Below, piece after piece: positions 25,490 through 34,277 of a DNA stretch of 64,000 bases (within the stretch, counting starts at the first letter, position 1; the number at the start of each line of letters is the position of its first letter). Made by a program: the position numbers and the translations under genes. The notes beneath the pieces were generated by a model. That model ran no database searches. It was not told where the DNA came from and saw nothing but the letters and a program-made list of their open reading frames with translations. The stretch comes from Bacillota bacterium (GTDB lineage Bacteria > Bacillota > Clostridia > Peptostreptococcales > Anaerovoracaceae), in assembly GCA_028724585.1 (NCBI GenBank), contig JAQYCQ010000026.1:43621-107620 (forward strand). The letters run 5' to 3'.

Positions 25490-25847
25490 TGGTGAAGGTG
25501 ATGGGAATCGAACCCATGTCCGAAAGCACGTCCACAGGAGCTTCTCCGAGCGCAGACTGTGATTTAGATTTCGCCTCTCAGACCGCCCATAGTCAGGCTG
25601 TCAGATCAGCTATCCCGTAAGTCCCCCGCGCTGCCGGGATTTCACGCGGAGTTTCCTGCATATATTATACCGGCAACCCGCGCCTGCAGGTGGGCACGGA
25701 CCGATAAATGCCTGCTTTAATTAAGCGGCGATTGCGTAAGAGTTGTTGTTCTTAGCGTTTAATTTTAAGTTCCCCTTTTAACGTAGACTGGGAGACTACG
25801 GCTCGCTTCTCCGGCTTCAACACCCCCGTCGAAACCTGTACACCCCC
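25490..25847 (-). ncRNA. ssrA: transfer-messenger RNA (tmRNA)
   Basis: 358 nt. The 5' end GGGGGUG pairs with CACCUUC near the 3' end, leaving ACCA with an encoded CCA (25490-25492). The T-arm GGGTTCGATTCCC is present. The reading frame for the peptide tag is visible: after the resume site it reads AKNNNSYAIAA followed by TAA. The ending AIAA rather than the commoner ALAA is a minor variant. It rescues stalled ribosomes and tags the incomplete proteins. Transcribed convergently to srtB from its own promoter, with a ~40-nt leader that would be removed by RNase P. Confidence 0.96.
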
Positions 25848-25885
25848 AAATAGGGCGCGGGCCGGCTGACCCGCTTGGTCTGACT

Positions 25886-25914
25886 ATATTATACCCTGTA
25901 TCACCTTATGTCAA
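25886..25914 (-). promoter_or_regulatory. promoter of ssrA
   Basis: Minus strand: TTGACA (25909-25914) with overlapping -10 candidates TATAAT (15-bp spacer) and TAATAT (17-bp spacer) at 25886-25893. Confidence 0.8.
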
Positions 25915-25962
25915 TCCAAAAATCAAAATTTTCGCATATCATAGATATCCGCGGCAAAAGCC

Positions 25963-26478
25963 CTATTTGCCAGCGTGTTTTCTCCTGAGCAGAGCGTTCA
26001 TCTTAGCTTCCTGCTTCCACTGCTTTGCTTCGTCCCTGGAATATGAAAAATCGTCGGTGATCTCTCCGGTCTCTCTCCAGATCAGGTACTGCTTGATGAA
26101 ATAGATATTGATATACGAGCTTCCTTTATATGAGGCAGGGAAACGGTCTCTGATCATGACCTTGCCCTTTACCTTCTCCTCGTATTCTTCCTCGGACATG
26201 CCTGACGCAAGATAGTTATACACAGTGATTATGCCGCCATAGCGCTCTATCTCGTAGATAAGCGACTCCCTGCGGATGTTATTGACGAAGTAGTCGACAG
26301 CGGCCTCCTTGTCAGGAACCTCTGACGGATCAGCTCCGAACATGATAGCTTTGTCTATCATCTCAGCCTGGCTGGGAACGTCCCTGGTCATCATATATTC
26401 TTTAAAAGTCTCTTCGACTGTGAGCCAGTCGACTTTATCTTTTCCTCTTACTATCGCGATCTTCTGGTCTAAATACAT
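25963..26478 (-). CDS. conserved-looking protein of unknown function
   Basis: 171 residues that I do not recognise. It is soluble and charged, rich in Glu, Lys, Arg and Tyr, with no signal peptide, membrane segment or cysteine motif. The middle part (MSEEEYEEKVKGKVMIRDRF) and a basic C-terminus (NALLRRKHAGK) suggest a helical, possibly nucleic-acid-associated protein. GAGGG precedes the ATG and a promoter-like pair lies 62 bases further upstream, which supports a real gene. It ends about 50 bases from the tmRNA promoter, on the same strand. Confidence 0.7.
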   Translation of the reverse strand: MYLDQKIAIVRGKDKVDWLTVEETFKEYMMTRDVPSQAEMIDKAIMFGADPSEVPDKEAAVDYFVNNIRRESLIYEIERYGGIITVYNYLASGMSEEEYEEKVKGKVMIRDRFPASYKGSSYINIYFIKQYLIWRETGEITDDFSYSRDEAKQWKQEAKMNALLRRKHAGK

Positions 26479-26539
26479 ATTGTTTCCCTCTTTTCCCGGG
26501 CAGGTGCCGCAAAAGGCTCATACCCTGTTTTTACATAAT

Positions 26540-26568
26540 ATGATATATCACCGGAAAGATATTTACAA
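26540..26568 (-). promoter_or_regulatory. possible promoter of the unknown gene
   Basis: Minus strand: TTGTAA (26563-26568), 17-bp spacer, TATCAT (26540-26545). Five of six matches at the -10 and four of six at the -35. Confidence 0.4.
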
Positions 26569-26691
26569 GCAGGCGTCCGCTCCCTGTCGGCGGAGCCGTC
26601 GTAAGGAACGATTCTTTTTACATTATTATGCTTCTTTTTTCCCCTTTTCGTGTTAGACTGTTTCGACAGAAGTATTAGCAAAAGGAGAAAT

Positions 26692-28038
26692 ATGGATACA
26701 GATATGACCGAGGGCAGGATCCTGCCCGTTATCTTGAAATTTATGATACCGCTGCTGATAGGCAATGTGATCCAGCAGCTCTACAATATGGCCGATACAG
26801 TCATAGTTGGAAGGTTCGTCGGCGCCGGAGCCCTTGCCGCTGTCGGCTCGACAGGGAGCATCATGTTCCTGGTGGTGGGTTTCGCCCAGGGACTTACCGC
26901 CGGTTTCACCGTGCTCACCTCCCAGTGCTACGGAGCGCGCGAATACGACCGGGCAAAGAGATCCGTGCAGAACGGGATCCTGCTGTCGATAGCTGTCACC
27001 ATAGCAGTCACTCTGGTCAGCTCGCTGGCGATGAAGCCGCTGCTGCATCTCATGAACACACCGGACGAGATCTTCTCTATGGCATATACATATATCCTGA
27101 TCATCTGCCTGGGAACGGTCTCTACGGTTTTCAACAACCTGCTCTCGTCATTCCTGAGGGCGGTCGGAAATTCCATCATGCCTCTCTGCTTCCTCATATT
27201 CAGCGCTGTGCTCAACGTAGTCCTGGACCTGCTCCTGATCATAACATTTTCTATGGGAGTAGCGGGCGCGGCTCTGGCTACCGTCATCGCCCAGGGGGTA
27301 TCGGCAGTGCTGTGCTACATATATATACGCCGCAGGATGCCGGTGCTCTGGCCGGACAGATTCAGCTTCAGGCTCAACAGGTCTGATACCGGCCATCAGC
27401 TCAGGATAGGGATACCCATGGCCCTGCAGTTCGCGATCACTGCTTCGGGAACCATGATCATGCAGGCCGCTATCAATATCTGCGGAGCTGCCGCCGTCGC
27501 CGCCTACACCGCCGCCTCCAAGATAGGGAGCCTGCTGATGCAGGGAATGATCTCAATGGGACAGGCTATGGCAACATACTGCGGGCAAAACTACGGCAGA
27601 GGGGATCTTTACAGGATAAGGACCGGTGTAAAACAGGCCGCTATAGCCGAGACCGTTTACTCTCTGGCCGCCGCTGCCGCGGGTCTTCTCCTGCTCCAGC
27701 CTACCATGGCTCTGTTTTTCTCGCCCGACACCGATATGTCCCAGATCTATCCCATGGCTGAGATATACATGAAGATGAGTGTCGCCTTCTACATACCGCT
27801 GAGCCTGATATTCCTCTTCAGGAACGCTATGCAGGGCTGCGGCTACTCTATACTGCCTATGCTGGGCGGAGTCGTGGAGCTGGTGACCAGGCTGGCTGCC
27901 GCTGCCGCCGCCATACATCTTAAAAGCTATACCCTGGCGGTCTTCTGCGATCCGGCGGCATGGCTTACCGCGGGCATCTTCTTAGCCATCGCTTATATTT
28001 ATGTAAGAAAAGATATGCAAAAGCACATGGAGATATGA
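26692..28038 (+). CDS. MATE-family multidrug/cation efflux transporter
   Basis: 448 residues from the ATG at 26692 (AAAGGAGAAAT upstream). Twelve membrane segments in two homologous halves. Typical landmarks: IPLLIGNVIQQLYNMADTVIVGRFVG in helix 1-2, GFAQGLTAGFTVLTSQ, LLSSFLRAVGNSIMP and the second-half equivalent MQGMISMGQAMATYCGQNYG. Exports drugs or metabolites by Na+ or H+ antiport; substrate unknown. The stop codon overlaps the start of the next gene (ATGA). Confidence 0.93.
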   Translation: MDTDMTEGRILPVILKFMIPLLIGNVIQQLYNMADTVIVGRFVGAGALAAVGSTGSIMFLVVGFAQGLTAGFTVLTSQCYGAREYDRAKRSVQNGILLSIAVTIAVTLVSSLAMKPLLHLMNTPDEIFSMAYTYILIICLGTVSTVFNNLLSSFLRAVGNSIMPLCFLIFSAVLNVVLDLLLIITFSMGVAGAALATVIAQGVSAVLCYIYIRRRMPVLWPDRFSFRLNRSDTGHQLRIGIPMALQFAITASGTMIMQAAINICGAAAVAAYTAASKIGSLLMQGMISMGQAMATYCGQNYGRGDLYRIRTGVKQAAIAETVYSLAAAAAGLLLLQPTMALFFSPDTDMSQIYPMAEIYMKMSVAFYIPLSLIFLFRNAMQGCGYSILPMLGGVVELVTRLAAAAAAIHLKSYTLAVFCDPAAWLTAGIFLAIAYIYVRKDMQKHMEI

Positions 28039-28814
28039 AAACTATGAAGAAAACAGCATTGGTGACCGGCGCTTCATCAGGTCTCGGAGCCGAGTTCATC
28101 AGACATCTGAATAATAAAGACTTCGATGAGATCTGGGCGGTGGCACGCCGCCGCGAACGCCTGGAAGCCCTTCAGGATATAACTGAAATACCCGTCCGTC
28201 CTATATCCATGGACCTCACAAAGGAAGAAAGCATCCAGGAGCTCGAGAGGATGCTGGAGGACGAAAAGCCGGATATCAGGCTCCTGATAAACGCGGCTGG
28301 CTTCGGAAAGATAGGAAGGTACGACGAAATCTCAAGGACCGATATAGACAGGATGATAGATCTCAACTGCCGGGCGGCTGTAGACGTCACCCAGATCTGC
28401 CTTCCGTACATAAAAAAGGGCGGCCGCATAATGGAAATATGCTCGACCGCCGGCTTTCAGCCTTTTCCTTACCTGAGCGTATACGCCGCTTCAAAATCCT
28501 TCCTGTACAGGTACAGCAGAGCCCTTCGCCAGGAGCTTTTCGGCAGAGGCATTAAAGTCACAGCTGTCTGTCCTTACTGGATAAAAGACACCGAATTCAT
28601 CCCTACAGCGAAGAAAAGCTCCGGCAGCGGCCATATCAAGGGATTCCCCTTAGCCTCACATAAAAGATCTGTCGCTGTCATGGCGCTGAACGACAGCAGG
28701 CTGGGCCTTCCGGTATCGACACCCGGGCCGGTCTGCTTTATACACCGCATAGCGGCTAAATTCATACCGTCTGAAGCTATGATGGGTATCTGGCAACTTA
28801 TAAGGTTTTTGTAA
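28035..28814 (+). CDS. short-chain dehydrogenase/reductase
   Basis: 259 residues from 28035, translationally coupled to the MATE gene through ATGA. Classical SDR: NAD(P)-binding TGASSGLG near residue 12, NAAGFGK, catalytic Ser in CSTAGF, and Tyr-x3-Lys in YAASKSF. The Arg-rich region VARRRER after beta-2 favours NADP(H). The substrate is unknown. Coupling to an exporter suggests they handle the same compound (weak inference). Confidence 0.9.
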   Translation: MKTMKKTALVTGASSGLGAEFIRHLNNKDFDEIWAVARRRERLEALQDITEIPVRPISMDLTKEESIQELERMLEDEKPDIRLLINAAGFGKIGRYDEISRTDIDRMIDLNCRAAVDVTQICLPYIKKGGRIMEICSTAGFQPFPYLSVYAASKSFLYRYSRALRQELFGRGIKVTAVCPYWIKDTEFIPTAKKSSGSGHIKGFPLASHKRSVAVMALNDSRLGLPVSTPGPVCFIHRIAAKFIPSEAMMGIWQLIRFL

Positions 28815-28905
28815 AAGAATGTACTGAAAAAAATAATTGTATTTTGACAAATAATATGTGTACTAACGTTATCTTTCATGATATATTATTAACGAAGATA
28901 GTTAG

Positions 28906-28917
28906 CAACAGCTGTTG
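28906..28917. promoter_or_regulatory. perfect palindrome upstream of zinc-ribbon gene
   Basis: CAACAGCTGTTG, a perfect 12-bp palindrome in the 188-nt gap. A TTGACA lies at 28844-28849 but no good -10 follows at normal spacing, so no promoter is called. Confidence 0.35.
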
Positions 28918-29002
28918 ATACAGCTGATATAAATTTCCCTTCCATTTCCACTGGATACAGTTGGTCGTACTTTTGAAAGGCCTGAGAAAGGAGCGGATTC
29001 AT

Positions 29003-29173
29003 ATGTTGTTATGCAAACGCTGCGGAGCAAAGATCACTGAAGAAACAGTTTACTGCCCTGTATGCGGGGCGCCGACCGACAAAGTGGTTCCTCTCTCAAA
29101 GAAAGCACAGCTTCTCTCGAGAGAGATGAATTACTCCGACGAAACCGACACTGAAGAAAGAAAAGGTGCCTGA
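29003..29173 (+). CDS. small zinc-ribbon protein
   Basis: 56 residues from the ATG at 29003 (AAAGGAG upstream). Two CxxC pairs, CKRCGAK and CPVCGAP, separated by about 14 residues, form a zinc ribbon at the N-terminus. The remainder is polar. Proteins of this kind are common in Clostridia and their role is unknown. Convergent with mnmA. Confidence 0.75.
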   Translation: MLLCKRCGAKITEETVYCPVCGAPTDKVVPLSKKAQLLSREMNYSDETDTEERKGA

Positions 29174-29180
29174 ATCTGTG

Positions 29181-29208
29181 AAAAAGGGGGAGGGGTCATC
29201 AGCCCCCC
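29181..29208 (-). terminator. terminator of mnmA overlapping its stop codon
   Basis: Minus strand: a run of six G (29203-29208), a loop containing the TGA stop, then CCCCC (29186-29190) and TTTTT (29181-29185). The mnmA stop codon sits in the hairpin loop. Confidence 0.75.
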
Positions 29209-30278
29209 TGTTCGATAACCCCTCCTCCGATCACTGTATCTCCGCTGTACATGACTACAGCCTGCCCCGGCGTGACAGCACGCTGGGGCTCTTTAAATTC
29301 AAGCCTTATCCTGCCGCCGTCAAGCGGATACACTACTGCCGGCTTTTCCTTCTGGTGATATCTCACCCTGGCAGTGACCTCCATAGGGTCTTGCAGCTTC
29401 TCTACAGCTATCAGGTTCACATCTCCAGCTGTCAGTTCTTTCACAAACAGATCGTCATTCGAGCCCAGTACCACGGTATTGTCATCGGCGTTCACACGGC
29501 ACACGTATGCCGGCTTCTGCAGAGCTATGCCCAGATGCTTTCTCTGTCCGATCGTATACCTTATGATCCCCTTATGGCGGCCCAGTACATTGCCGTCAGC
29601 ATCTACGAAATCACCTTCCGGGCTTTTCTTTCCGGTAAATCTTTCTATAAAATCGGCGTATTTGCCGTCCGGTACAAAACAGATATCCTGGCTCTCGTGC
29701 TTCTGCGCAGTGTCAAGGCCGGCCTCTGCCGCGAGTTCTCTGGTCTCTGTCTTCCTGTACTCACCCAGCGGAAACTGTACATGAGCCAGCTGATCCTGGG
29801 TCATGGAATAGAGGACATAGCTCTGGTCCTTATCCGGATCCAGGCCCTTCTTCAGCAGATACCTGCCCGACTTTTCATCATATTCAGTCCTGGCGTAATG
29901 ACCGGTAACGACATATTCACATCCCAGATCCTCAGCCTTGGCGAAGAGCTCGCCGAATTTAAGGTATCTGTTGCAGTCTATGCATGGATTAGGAGTCCTG
30001 CCGTTCAGGTAAGCGTCTACGAATCTGTCTATGACATCCTCTCTGAACCTGTCAGCAAAGTTATACACATAATACGGCATATCCAGTCTGGCCGCGACGC
30101 CTCTGGCGTCCTCCACATCCTCTACAGAACAGCAGGTGTGGTCATTGCAGACGCCTATCTCGCCGTTATCATAGAGCTTCATGGTCACACCTATGCATTC
30201 GTATCCTCTTTTTTTCATCATAAGGGCAGCGACGCTGGAATCAACGCCGCCGCTCATAGCTATAAGAGCTCTTGTCAT
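29199..30278 (-). CDS. mnmA: tRNA 2-thiouridine(34) synthase MnmA
   Basis: 359 residues. The ATP-pyrophosphatase PP-loop SGGVDSS (9-15) is followed by Cys99 (NPCIDCN) and a second catalytic Cys in SQDICF near residue 200, both needed for sulfur transfer. GQRKHLGIA and the C-terminal beta-barrel are present. Thiolates U34 of tRNA-Lys, -Glu and -Gln using sulfur from a cysteine desulfurase. Starts two bases after hydE and is cotranscribed with it. No desulfurase gene is adjacent. Confidence 0.96.
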   Translation of the reverse strand: MTRALIAMSGGVDSSVAALMMKKRGYECIGVTMKLYDNGEIGVCNDHTCCSVEDVEDARGVAARLDMPYYVYNFADRFREDVIDRFVDAYLNGRTPNPCIDCNRYLKFGELFAKAEDLGCEYVVTGHYARTEYDEKSGRYLLKKGLDPDKDQSYVLYSMTQDQLAHVQFPLGEYRKTETRELAAEAGLDTAQKHESQDICFVPDGKYADFIERFTGKKSPEGDFVDADGNVLGRHKGIIRYTIGQRKHLGIALQKPAYVCRVNADDNTVVLGSNDDLFVKELTAGDVNLIAVEKLQDPMEVTARVRYHQKEKPAVVYPLDGGRIRLEFKEPQRAVTPGQAVVMYSGDTVIGGGVIEQGG

Positions 30279-30280
30279 AA

Positions 30281-31360
30281 TCAGCCTTTCAATATTTCCC
30301 GAGGAGCATGCCTGCGGTCTCCCCTGTCACAGACCATCCTGTAGCCGGCGCCGTAGACTCTGCCCTCGAGGCATCCTCTGCACTGGTAGGCATCCTCGCC
30401 TGTGCAGATCTTTTCATCATAGAGCAGGTATTTATCGCGGACTGCTGTCGGCGAAAGGTTAGGCATGACGACATTGGCGCCGGCCTTGAAGCCTTTTTCG
30501 CGTCCCTGAGGATCGATAGTTCCAAGAGCAGTAGTTGCCGGTATCAGAGCGTCTGGGAACATGAGCCTGAGTATGCCCAGCATCCTCAGCGTCATCTCCA
30601 GACTGCCTGACGGCATATCCCTGAAAGGCGTATCGCTCTGGGTGATGTAAGGTCCTATACCTATCATATCCGGATCGAGAGTCTGCATAAAACGCAGGTC
30701 CGCTATGTAATTTTCCGTAGTCTGATAAGGCGAACCGACCATAAAGCCGGCACCCACCTGGTAGCCTATATCCTTCAGGTCGAACAGGCATCTCTTCCTG
30801 TTTTCAAGGCTCATAGAAGCGGGATGGAGCTTTCTGTAATGCGCTTCGTCCGCGGTCTCATGCCTGAGCAGGTACCTGTCCGCGCCGGCATCAAAATATT
30901 TCTGGTAGCTTTCTCTCGGCTTCTCTCCTATGGAAAGAGTTATAGCGCAGTCCGGATAAGCTTTCCTTATCTTCGAAATTATCTCACAGATCCTGTCGTC
31001 GGTATAATAAGGGTCCTCGCCGCCCTGAAGTACGAAAGTCCTGTAACCCAGATCGTAGCCGGCAGCACAGCAGTCCATAATCTGGTCGTCTGTCAGCCTG
31101 TAGCGGTCAACTGCCTCGTTATCCCGCCTTATACCGCAGTAATAGCAGTCATTTTTACAGTGATTGGTGAACTCGATCAGACCCCTTATATATACATCTT
31201 CACCGTATATCTTTCTTCTGAGCCTGTCGGCTGCGGCAAAGAGATCTGTATCTTCACAGGGTGATTCTATGAGCTCCTTAAGCTCGCTGTCTGAGAGATC
31301 ATGCTGCTCATCCAGCTTGTTTACGAGCTCGGCGTGTCTTAAATAAGCTTCGTCTTTCAT
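30281..31360 (-). CDS. hydE: [FeFe]-hydrogenase H-cluster radical SAM maturase HydE
   Basis: 359 residues; start at 31360 (GGAGGAAATGCC upstream) rather than the longer frame. Radical SAM cluster motif CKNDCYYC near residues 66-73, then GIRRDN, VLQGGEDPYYT and GAGFMVGSPYQTTENY as in HydE. C-terminal cysteines (CTGEDAYQCRGC) may form a second cluster. HydE helps build the dithiomethylamine-bearing 2Fe unit of [FeFe] hydrogenases. HydF, HydG and the hydrogenase are not in the window, so they must be elsewhere. Placement between pnp and mnmA is unusual for a hydrogenase maturase. Confidence 0.93.
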   Translation of the reverse strand: MKDEAYLRHAELVNKLDEQHDLSDSELKELIESPCEDTDLFAAADRLRRKIYGEDVYIRGLIEFTNHCKNDCYYCGIRRDNEAVDRYRLTDDQIMDCCAAGYDLGYRTFVLQGGEDPYYTDDRICEIISKIRKAYPDCAITLSIGEKPRESYQKYFDAGADRYLLRHETADEAHYRKLHPASMSLENRKRCLFDLKDIGYQVGAGFMVGSPYQTTENYIADLRFMQTLDPDMIGIGPYITQSDTPFRDMPSGSLEMTLRMLGILRLMFPDALIPATTALGTIDPQGREKGFKAGANVVMPNLSPTAVRDKYLLYDEKICTGEDAYQCRGCLEGRVYGAGYRMVCDRGDRRHAPREILKG

Positions 31361-31378
31361 GGCATTTCCTCCGCCGTA

Positions 31379-31439
31379 AAAAACATGCCCTTCCCGGCGG
31401 ACGGAGTCCGCGTAAGGCACAGGCCTCCGGTCAGGGCAT
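31379..31439 (-). terminator. terminator after pnp, adjoining the hydE ribosome site
   Basis: Minus strand: ATGCCCT (31433-31439) pairs with AGGGCAT (31385-31391), followed by GTTTTTT. A mini-hairpin lies in the apical part (31397-31411). Readthrough would feed hydE-mnmA, so it may act as an attenuator. Confidence 0.7.
31397..31411. repeat. GGA-loop mini-hairpin
   Basis: GCGGAC-GGA-GTCCGC, perfect 6-bp arms, nested inside the pnp terminator. Confidence 0.6.
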
Positions 31440-31498
31440 CTAATTCATTTATTTATATACTTTTTATATATTCCCGTATCCGGGATCAGTAAACGAGA

Positions 31499-33646
31499 TC
31501 AGTTGAATCTGCGTCCGCCGCCGCGTCTTTCGCGGTTTCCGCCTCTCTGAGGAGCGCCGTGGCCTTTTATGCCCGGGCGCTCAAGGTTGATGCGGCCCTG
31601 GCTGTCTATCTCGTATACTCTTACTTCGACTTTGTCTCCGATGTTCATGACATCCTCAACCTTCTCGACCCTGTGATCCGCCATCTTGGAGATGTGGAGC
31701 AGGCCTTCCTTGCCAGGAAGAACTTCGATGAAGGCGCCGAACTGCATGATCCTCTTTACTGTACCTTCGTAAGTCTTGCCTACTTCCGCGTCGGCTGTGA
31801 TGAGCTCTATCATCTTCTTAGCCTTGTCAGCGGCTTCGAGGTCAGGAGCGGCGATGAAGATCTGGCCGTCGTCGTCTATATCGATCTTGGCGCCGGTCTC
31901 GTCGATAATCTTGTTGATAGTCTTGCCGCCGGAACCGATGACTGTACGGATCTTATCCTTCTCTACCTGCATTGAGATGATGCGCGGAGCGTACGGTGAG
32001 AGTTCTTTTCTCGGCTCAGGGATAGCGTCGAGGATCTTGTCCATGATGAACTTACGTCCTTCGTGAGCCTGCTTGAGAGCTCTGGAGAGGATCTCACGGG
32101 AAATACCGTGGATCTTGATGTCCATCTGGATGGCTGTTACGCCCTTTTCAGTTCCTGCTACCTTGAAGTCCATGTCGCCGAGGAAGTCTTCCATACCCTG
32201 GATATCTGACAGGATAGCTACTTCGTCTCCCTCTTTGATGAGGCCCATAGCTATACCTGATACCGGGCGCTTGATAGGTACGCCGGCGTCCATGAGAGCC
32301 AGTGTGGAACCGCAGACAGATGCCTGTGAGGAGCTTCCGTTGGATGAAAGCACTTCTGATACCAGTCTTATAGCGTAAGGGAATTCTTCCTTTGAAGGGA
32401 TGACAGGGAGCAGGGCTCTCTCGGCGAGGGCGCCGTGTCCGATCTCACGTCTTCCAGGGCTTCTGGAAGTTCTCGCTTCGCCTACGCAGTAAGGCGGGAA
32501 GTTGTAGTGATGTATGTATCTCTTCTCAGTCTCAGGGGAGATTCCGTCAAGAGTCTGCGAATCGCTGAGAGGTCCGAGTGCAGCTACAGTGAGGACCTGA
32601 GTCTGGCCTCTTGTGAACAGGCCTGAACCGTGAGTCCTCGGCAGGAAGGAAGTCTCGCACCAGATAGGTCTGATCTCTGTAGTCTTTCTTCCGTCAGGAC
32701 GTACACCCTCGTGGAGGATGAGGTCTCTCATCTGCTCTTTTCTCACTTTATAAAGGACATCTTCGATGTCTCTGCCGTTGTCAGGATATTCTTCGCCGAA
32801 CTTCTCTCTTACAGCGTTCTCTACCTTATCCATAGCTTCCTGGCGGGCAGCCTTCTCGTGGATCATGATAGCCTGTCTCATGTCGGCAGTCTCAAATTCA
32901 CGGATGGCATCTTCAAGTCCCTCAGGGATAACATGCTCAGGCAGAGGCTTCTTAGGCTTGCCTACCTCGGCAGCTATCTCTTCGATAAACTCGGCCAGCT
33001 TCTTTATCTCAGTATGAGCGAACATGATGCCTTCGAGGACTTCTTCTTCAGGGACTTCCTTAGCTCCCGCTTCTACCATCATGATAGCGTCCTTTGTGCC
33101 GGCAACTGTGATGTTCATATCGCTCTCTTCGCTCTGAGCCAGGTCAGGGTTGATGATGTATTCGCCGTTTACTCTGCCCACGCGAACCGAACCTGTAGGG
33201 CCGCCCCACGGGATGTCAGAGATAGAAAGAGCTACGGACGAACCGATCATAGCCGCGATATCAGACGGGCAGTCGTTATCTACGCAGAGTACAGTAGCTA
33301 CGACAACCACGTCGTTGTAATAGCCCTTAGGGAAGAGCGGCCTGATAGGCCTGTCGATGAGCCTCGAGCAGAGGATAGCCTTTTCAGAAGGCCTGCCCTC
33401 TCTCTTGATGAAGCCTCCCGGGATCTTGCCCGCGGCGTACATTCTTTCCTCATAGTCGCAGCTGAGCGGGAAGAAGTCTATGTCTTCTCTCGGTTCAGCT
33501 GAAGCTGTAGCCGTAACGTTGACAACAGTATCTCCCAGACGTACCGTGCAGGCGCCGTTAGCCTGTTCAGCTACTTTGCCGATCTCTATCTGCAGAAGCT
33601 TTCCGCCCAGCGCGGTCCTGAAAGTATGATAATCTTCAAACTTCAT
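31499..33646 (-). CDS. pnp: polyribonucleotide nucleotidyltransferase (PNPase)
   Basis: 715 residues. Two RNase PH domains joined by a helical region (second-core motif [40 protein letters not shown]), then a KH domain (about 555-615, [19 protein letters not shown]) and an S1 domain (about 620-690). Phosphorolytic 3'-5' RNA decay. Follows rpsO, the classical order in bacteria. Start supported by CGGAGG. Confidence 0.97.
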   Translation of the reverse strand: MKFEDYHTFRTALGGKLLQIEIGKVAEQANGACTVRLGDTVVNVTATASAEPREDIDFFPLSCDYEERMYAAGKIPGGFIKREGRPSEKAILCSRLIDRPIRPLFPKGYYNDVVVVATVLCVDNDCPSDIAAMIGSSVALSISDIPWGGPTGSVRVGRVNGEYIINPDLAQSEESDMNITVAGTKDAIMMVEAGAKEVPEEEVLEGIMFAHTEIKKLAEFIEEIAAEVGKPKKPLPEHVIPEGLEDAIREFETADMRQAIMIHEKAARQEAMDKVENAVREKFGEEYPDNGRDIEDVLYKVRKEQMRDLILHEGVRPDGRKTTEIRPIWCETSFLPRTHGSGLFTRGQTQVLTVAALGPLSDSQTLDGISPETEKRYIHHYNFPPYCVGEARTSRSPGRREIGHGALAERALLPVIPSKEEFPYAIRLVSEVLSSNGSSSQASVCGSTLALMDAGVPIKRPVSGIAMGLIKEGDEVAILSDIQGMEDFLGDMDFKVAGTEKGVTAIQMDIKIHGISREILSRALKQAHEGRKFIMDKILDAIPEPRKELSPYAPRIISMQVEKDKIRTVIGSGGKTINKIIDETGAKIDIDDDGQIFIAAPDLEAADKAKKMIELITADAEVGKTYEGTVKRIMQFGAFIEVLPGKEGLLHISKMADHRVEKVEDVMNIGDKVEVRVYEIDSQGRINLERPGIKGHGAPQRGGNRERRGGGRRFN

Positions 33647-33781
33647 TCGTTTCCTCCGATCGTTTGAATTTCCACCTGATCTGACTTGACAATCCGGGAC
33701 GTCCCCGCAGCGATGTCTCCGATTCTCAAGTCATTGACCCGATGGATGAAAATGGATAAAAATTGTTTCGTAATATACATA

Positions 33782-33810
33782 AAGCGGAGCACAGTAACCA
33801 TGCTCCGCTT
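33782..33810 (-). terminator. hairpin between rpsO and pnp
   Basis: Minus strand: AAGCGGAGCA / TGCTCCGCTT (10-bp stem, 33801-33810 with 33782-33791), followed by the moderately T-rich TATGTATATTA. It may be a partial terminator or a processing site; the rpsO-pnp gap of 223 nt holds nothing else recognised. Confidence 0.6.
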
Positions 33811-33869
33811 CGTCAGCATTATGCGACGGACGCCCGAAGCGTCCTGACAGCACGCGAATGGGCTTAGAG

Positions 33870-34136
33870 TTACTTTCTGAGTCCGAGACGCGCGATGAGT
33901 GATCTGTATCTTTCGAGGTCCTTGCTCTTGAGGTAGCCGAGAAGGTTTCTTCTCTTACCAACCATCTTAAGAAGTCCTCTTCTTGAGTGGTGGTCCTGCT
34001 TGTGGACTCTGAGGTGTTCGTTCAGCTCATTGATCCTGTAAGTAAGGATAGCGATCTGAACCTCAGGGGATCCTGTATCTCCCTCGTGAGTAGCGTATTC
34101 CTGGATGATTTCTGCCTTTTTCTTCTGGTCGATCAT
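33870..34136 (-). CDS. rpsO: 30S ribosomal protein S15
   Basis: 88 residues with the full S15 pattern ([35 protein letters not shown]...RRNLLGYL). Binds the central domain of 16S rRNA. It has a strong promoter of its own at the end of ribF and a ~110-nt leader that may carry autoregulatory structure. Confidence 0.98.
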   Translation of the reverse strand: MIDQKKKAEIIQEYATHEGDTGSPEVQIAILTYRINELNEHLRVHKQDHHSRRGLLKMVGKRRNLLGYLKSKDLERYRSLIARLGLRK

Positions 34137-34213
34137 TTTTATTTCTCCTTATTTTAAATTCACCTAAAGCTGAGCTGTAAGCCGGAGAAGCAAACTGCTA
34201 AGCTTATGGTACG

Positions 34214-34228
34214 AGCCCTTATCGGGCT
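34214..34228 (-). other. hairpin in rpsO leader
   Basis: AGCCC / GGGCT arms (34214-34218, 34224-34228) near the 5' end of the predicted rpsO transcript. S15 leaders often fold into autoregulatory structures; whether this one does cannot be told from sequence. Confidence 0.4.
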
Positions 34229-34248
34229 TAGAACAAACATTCCTTAAG

Positions 34249-34277
34249 ATTATACACAGTGCTTAAATTCCTGTCAA
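34249..34277 (-). promoter_or_regulatory. consensus promoter of rpsO
   Basis: Minus strand: TTGACA (34272-34277), 17-bp spacer, TATAAT preceded by TG (34249-34254). The -35 box overlaps the ribF stop codon. Confidence 0.9.

Noticed and set aside
28844..28874. Promoter for the zinc-ribbon gene based on TTGACA at 28844
   Set aside because: No reasonable -10 hexamer at 16-18 bp; only a weak TTATCT at 19 bp.
29166..30344. 392-codon open frame on the plus strand
   Set aside because: Antisense to mnmA, with no motif; mnmA is complete and clear.
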